Part shown: one piece after another, positions 62,600 to 64,000 of the stretch
Numbering within the stretch: position 1 is the stretch's first letter
Layout: each line of letters starts with the position of its first letter
The notes under the pieces: generated by a model
The model's input: only the letters and a program-made list of their open reading frames with translations
Databases searched by the model: none
Told to the model about the DNA's origin: nothing
Program-made: the position numbers and the translations under genes
NCBI RefSeq assembly: GCF_004352915.1
Contig: NZ_SJSY01000062.1
Location: 1-64,000, forward strand
Source: Flavobacterium zhairuonense
GTDB taxonomy: Bacteria; Bacteroidota; Bacteroidia; Flavobacteriales; Flavobacteriaceae
DNA length: 64,000 nucleotides
Direction of reading: 5' to 3'

Positions 62600-64000
62600 A
62601 TGCAAACAAAAATCAAAAAAGTTGAGCTTCGTAATTTGGAAATCGAAGACTACAAACAATTAAAAAATTCGATGATTCAATCCTATCCCGAAATGGCAAA
62701 CTCCTATTGGGAATCTAAAGAGATTGAAAAGTTGCTAGGAATTTTTCCAGAAGGACAATTAGTAATTTTAGTTGACGGCAAAGTTGTAGGATCAGCATTA
62801 TCTATTATTGTCGATGAAAAACTCGTGGACAAAAAACACAACTACAGCCAAATTCTCGGCGATTATACTTTTTCAACACATAACGATGATGGCGACATTT
62901 TGTACGGAATCGATGTTTTCATTCATCCCAATTATCGAGGCCTTCGATTGGGGCGTCGTTTATATGATGCCCGCAAGGAACTTTGCGAGCAATTGAATCT
63001 AAAAGCTATTGTATTTGCTGGCCGAATCCCTAATTATGCGCAACATTCAAAAAAATTAACTCCCAAAAATTATATCGAAAAAGTAAAACACAAAGAATTG
63101 TATGATCCTGTTCTTTCCTTTCAGTTGAGCAATGATTTCCATGTTTTAAGAATCATCAAAAACTATTTGGAAGGCGATGAAGAATCTAAAGAATTTGCTG
63201 TTTTACTGGAGTGGAACAATATTTATTATGAAGAAAATCCAAAATTGATCAATCTTGAAAAAAGCGTTATTCGTCTTGGCTTGATTCAATGGCAAATGCG
63301 CCAACTGAATAATCTGGAAGAATTTTTTGAGCAAGCTGAATTTTTTATTGACGTCGTTTCAGGTTACGGAAGTGATTTTGCTTTATTTCCAGAACTTTTC
63401 ATCGCTCCACTAATGGCCGATTATAATCATCTATCCGAAGCTGAAGCCATTAGGGAACTTGCTCGATATACAGACTCAGTCAGAAAACGTTTCCAGGAAC
63501 TTTCAATTTCATACAATATCAATATCATCACCGGAAGCATGCCGTATATCGAAAACGGGAATTTATACAATGTCGGTTTTTTATGCAAAAGAGATGGAAC
63601 TTCAGAAATGTACACCAAAATTCATATCACGCCGAATGAAGTCGTGCATTGGGGAATGAAAGGCGGTTCAGAATTCAAAACTTTTGATACCGATTGCGGA
63701 AAAATTGGAATTTTGATTTGTTATGATGTTGAGTTTCCAGAGCTTTCGAGACTTTTGGCAGATGAAGGAATGAACATCCTTTTTGTTCCGTTTTTAACCG
63801 ATACACAAAATGGTTATACTCGTGTCAAACATTGTTCGCAAGCACGTGCCATAGAAAATGAATGTTATGTTGCTATTGCCGGTTGCGTTGGAAATCTTCC
63901 AAAAGTAAATAACATGGATATTCAATATGCTCAAGCTTCTGTTTTTACGCCTTCCGATTTTGCTTTTCCAAGCAACGGAATCAAAGCCGAAGCTACTCCA
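62600..64000 (+). CDS. GNAT acetyltransferase/carbon-nitrogen hydrolase fusion (3' end outside window)
   Basis: The frame is open to the last base; 467 residues are visible. The N-terminal GNAT domain (about 1-210) carries a YGIDVFIHPNYRGLRLGRRL acetyl-CoA loop. The C-terminal nitrilase domain starts near 225 (VIRLGLIQWQMR) and has the full triad Glu265 (FPELF), Lys340 (YTKIHI) and Cys374 (ICYDVEFPE). Such fusions are common in Bacteroidota, and the amidase may release a small amide or amine; the substrate is unknown. It has the best promoter of the window. Confidence 0.93.
   Translation, partial: MQTKIKKVELRNLEIEDYKQLKNSMIQSYPEMANSYWESKEIEKLLGIFPEGQLVILVDGKVVGSALSIIVDEKLVDKKHNYSQILGDYTFSTHNDDGDILYGIDVFIHPNYRGLRLGRRLYDARKELCEQLNLKAIVFAGRIPNYAQHSKKLTPKNYIEKVKHKELYDPVLSFQLSNDFHVLRIIKNYLEGDEESKEFAVLLEWNNIYYEENPKLINLEKSVIRLGLIQWQMRQLNNLEEFFEQAEFFIDVVSGYGSDFALFPELFIAPLMADYNHLSEAEAIRELARYTDSVRKRFQELSISYNINIITGSMPYIENGNLYNVGFLCKRDGTSEMYTKIHITPNEVVHWGMKGGSEFKTFDTDCGKIGILICYDVEFPELSRLLADEGMNILFVPFLTDTQNGYTRVKHCSQARAIENECYVAIAGCVGNLPKVNNMDIQYAQASVFTPSDFAFPSNGIKAEATP

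Overview
The window comes from a low-GC Bacteroidota chromosome, almost certainly a Flavobacterium. The evidence is a type IX secretion (T9SS) C-terminal domain, Bacteroidota -7 promoter boxes (TAnnTTTG, often with TTG at -33) in front of many genes, the block panD-panC-half glycogen synthase-DUF4270-glmS, a bifunctional ornithine-lipid acyltransferase, a SusC-type TonB receptor, and AT-rich spacers filled with short-period repeats. It reads as ordinary chromosome: 64 protein genes (the first and last cut by the window), and no rRNA, tRNA, CRISPR array, insertion sequence or prophage that I can see.

Layout. 1-8600: the tail of a T9SS cargo protein, then a biotin region on the minus strand (ketoacyl synthase, bioA, bioD, later bioF) interrupted by an operon of a small membrane protein, a TraB-like protein, an ECF sigma factor and a four-helix membrane protein. 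8800-10700: atpD-atpC. 10900-15300: TonB receptor plus SGNH esterase lipoprotein. 15500-21300: glmS, DUF4270 lipoprotein and a half glycogen synthase, divergent from panC-panD. 21400-26000: an esterase-fold protein lacking its nucleophile serine, radA, and an AsmA-like/GT51 transglycosylase fusion. 26100-33900: aldo-keto reductase, a RelE-type toxin-antitoxin pair, OmpA lipoprotein, exonuclease III, olsF, DUF805 and TM2 proteins, 2-hydroxyacid dehydrogenase. 34000-43500: nhaA-monooxygenase-cytochrome c, a second toxin-antitoxin pair, proC, then the serS-TPR-DUF4286-rsmA-mgtE run. 43800-52700: mostly small envelope, hypothetical and single-function genes, including a patatin, PrcB-like, YdeI-like, PhzF-like, exported DinB-like and CDGSH proteins. 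52900-64000: metG, an EamA transporter, a HAD-CAT overlapping pair, OmpA, ferritin, a Lys/Cys-rich miniprotein, DUF2461, a tail-less SSB and a GNAT-nitrilase fusion running off the end.

Functional themes are cofactor synthesis (biotin, pantothenate), envelope building and lipids (glmS, GT51 fusion, olsF, OmpA proteins, TonB receptor), translation (serS, metG, rsmA) and stress modules (sigma/TraB, toxin-antitoxin, ferritin).

The least explained signals are: a glycogen-synthase half-protein kept next to pantothenate genes; a ketoacyl synthase with an intact triad beside bioA; an esterase with Asp in place of the catalytic Ser; an exported DinB-like protein; a leader motif shared by DUF805 and TM2 genes; a promoter carrying TTGTAA three times at 10-bp spacing; and a set of intergenic arrays with exact 7- or 8-bp period, plus nested inverted repeats. 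Functions were assigned by reading motifs by eye, without database searches.
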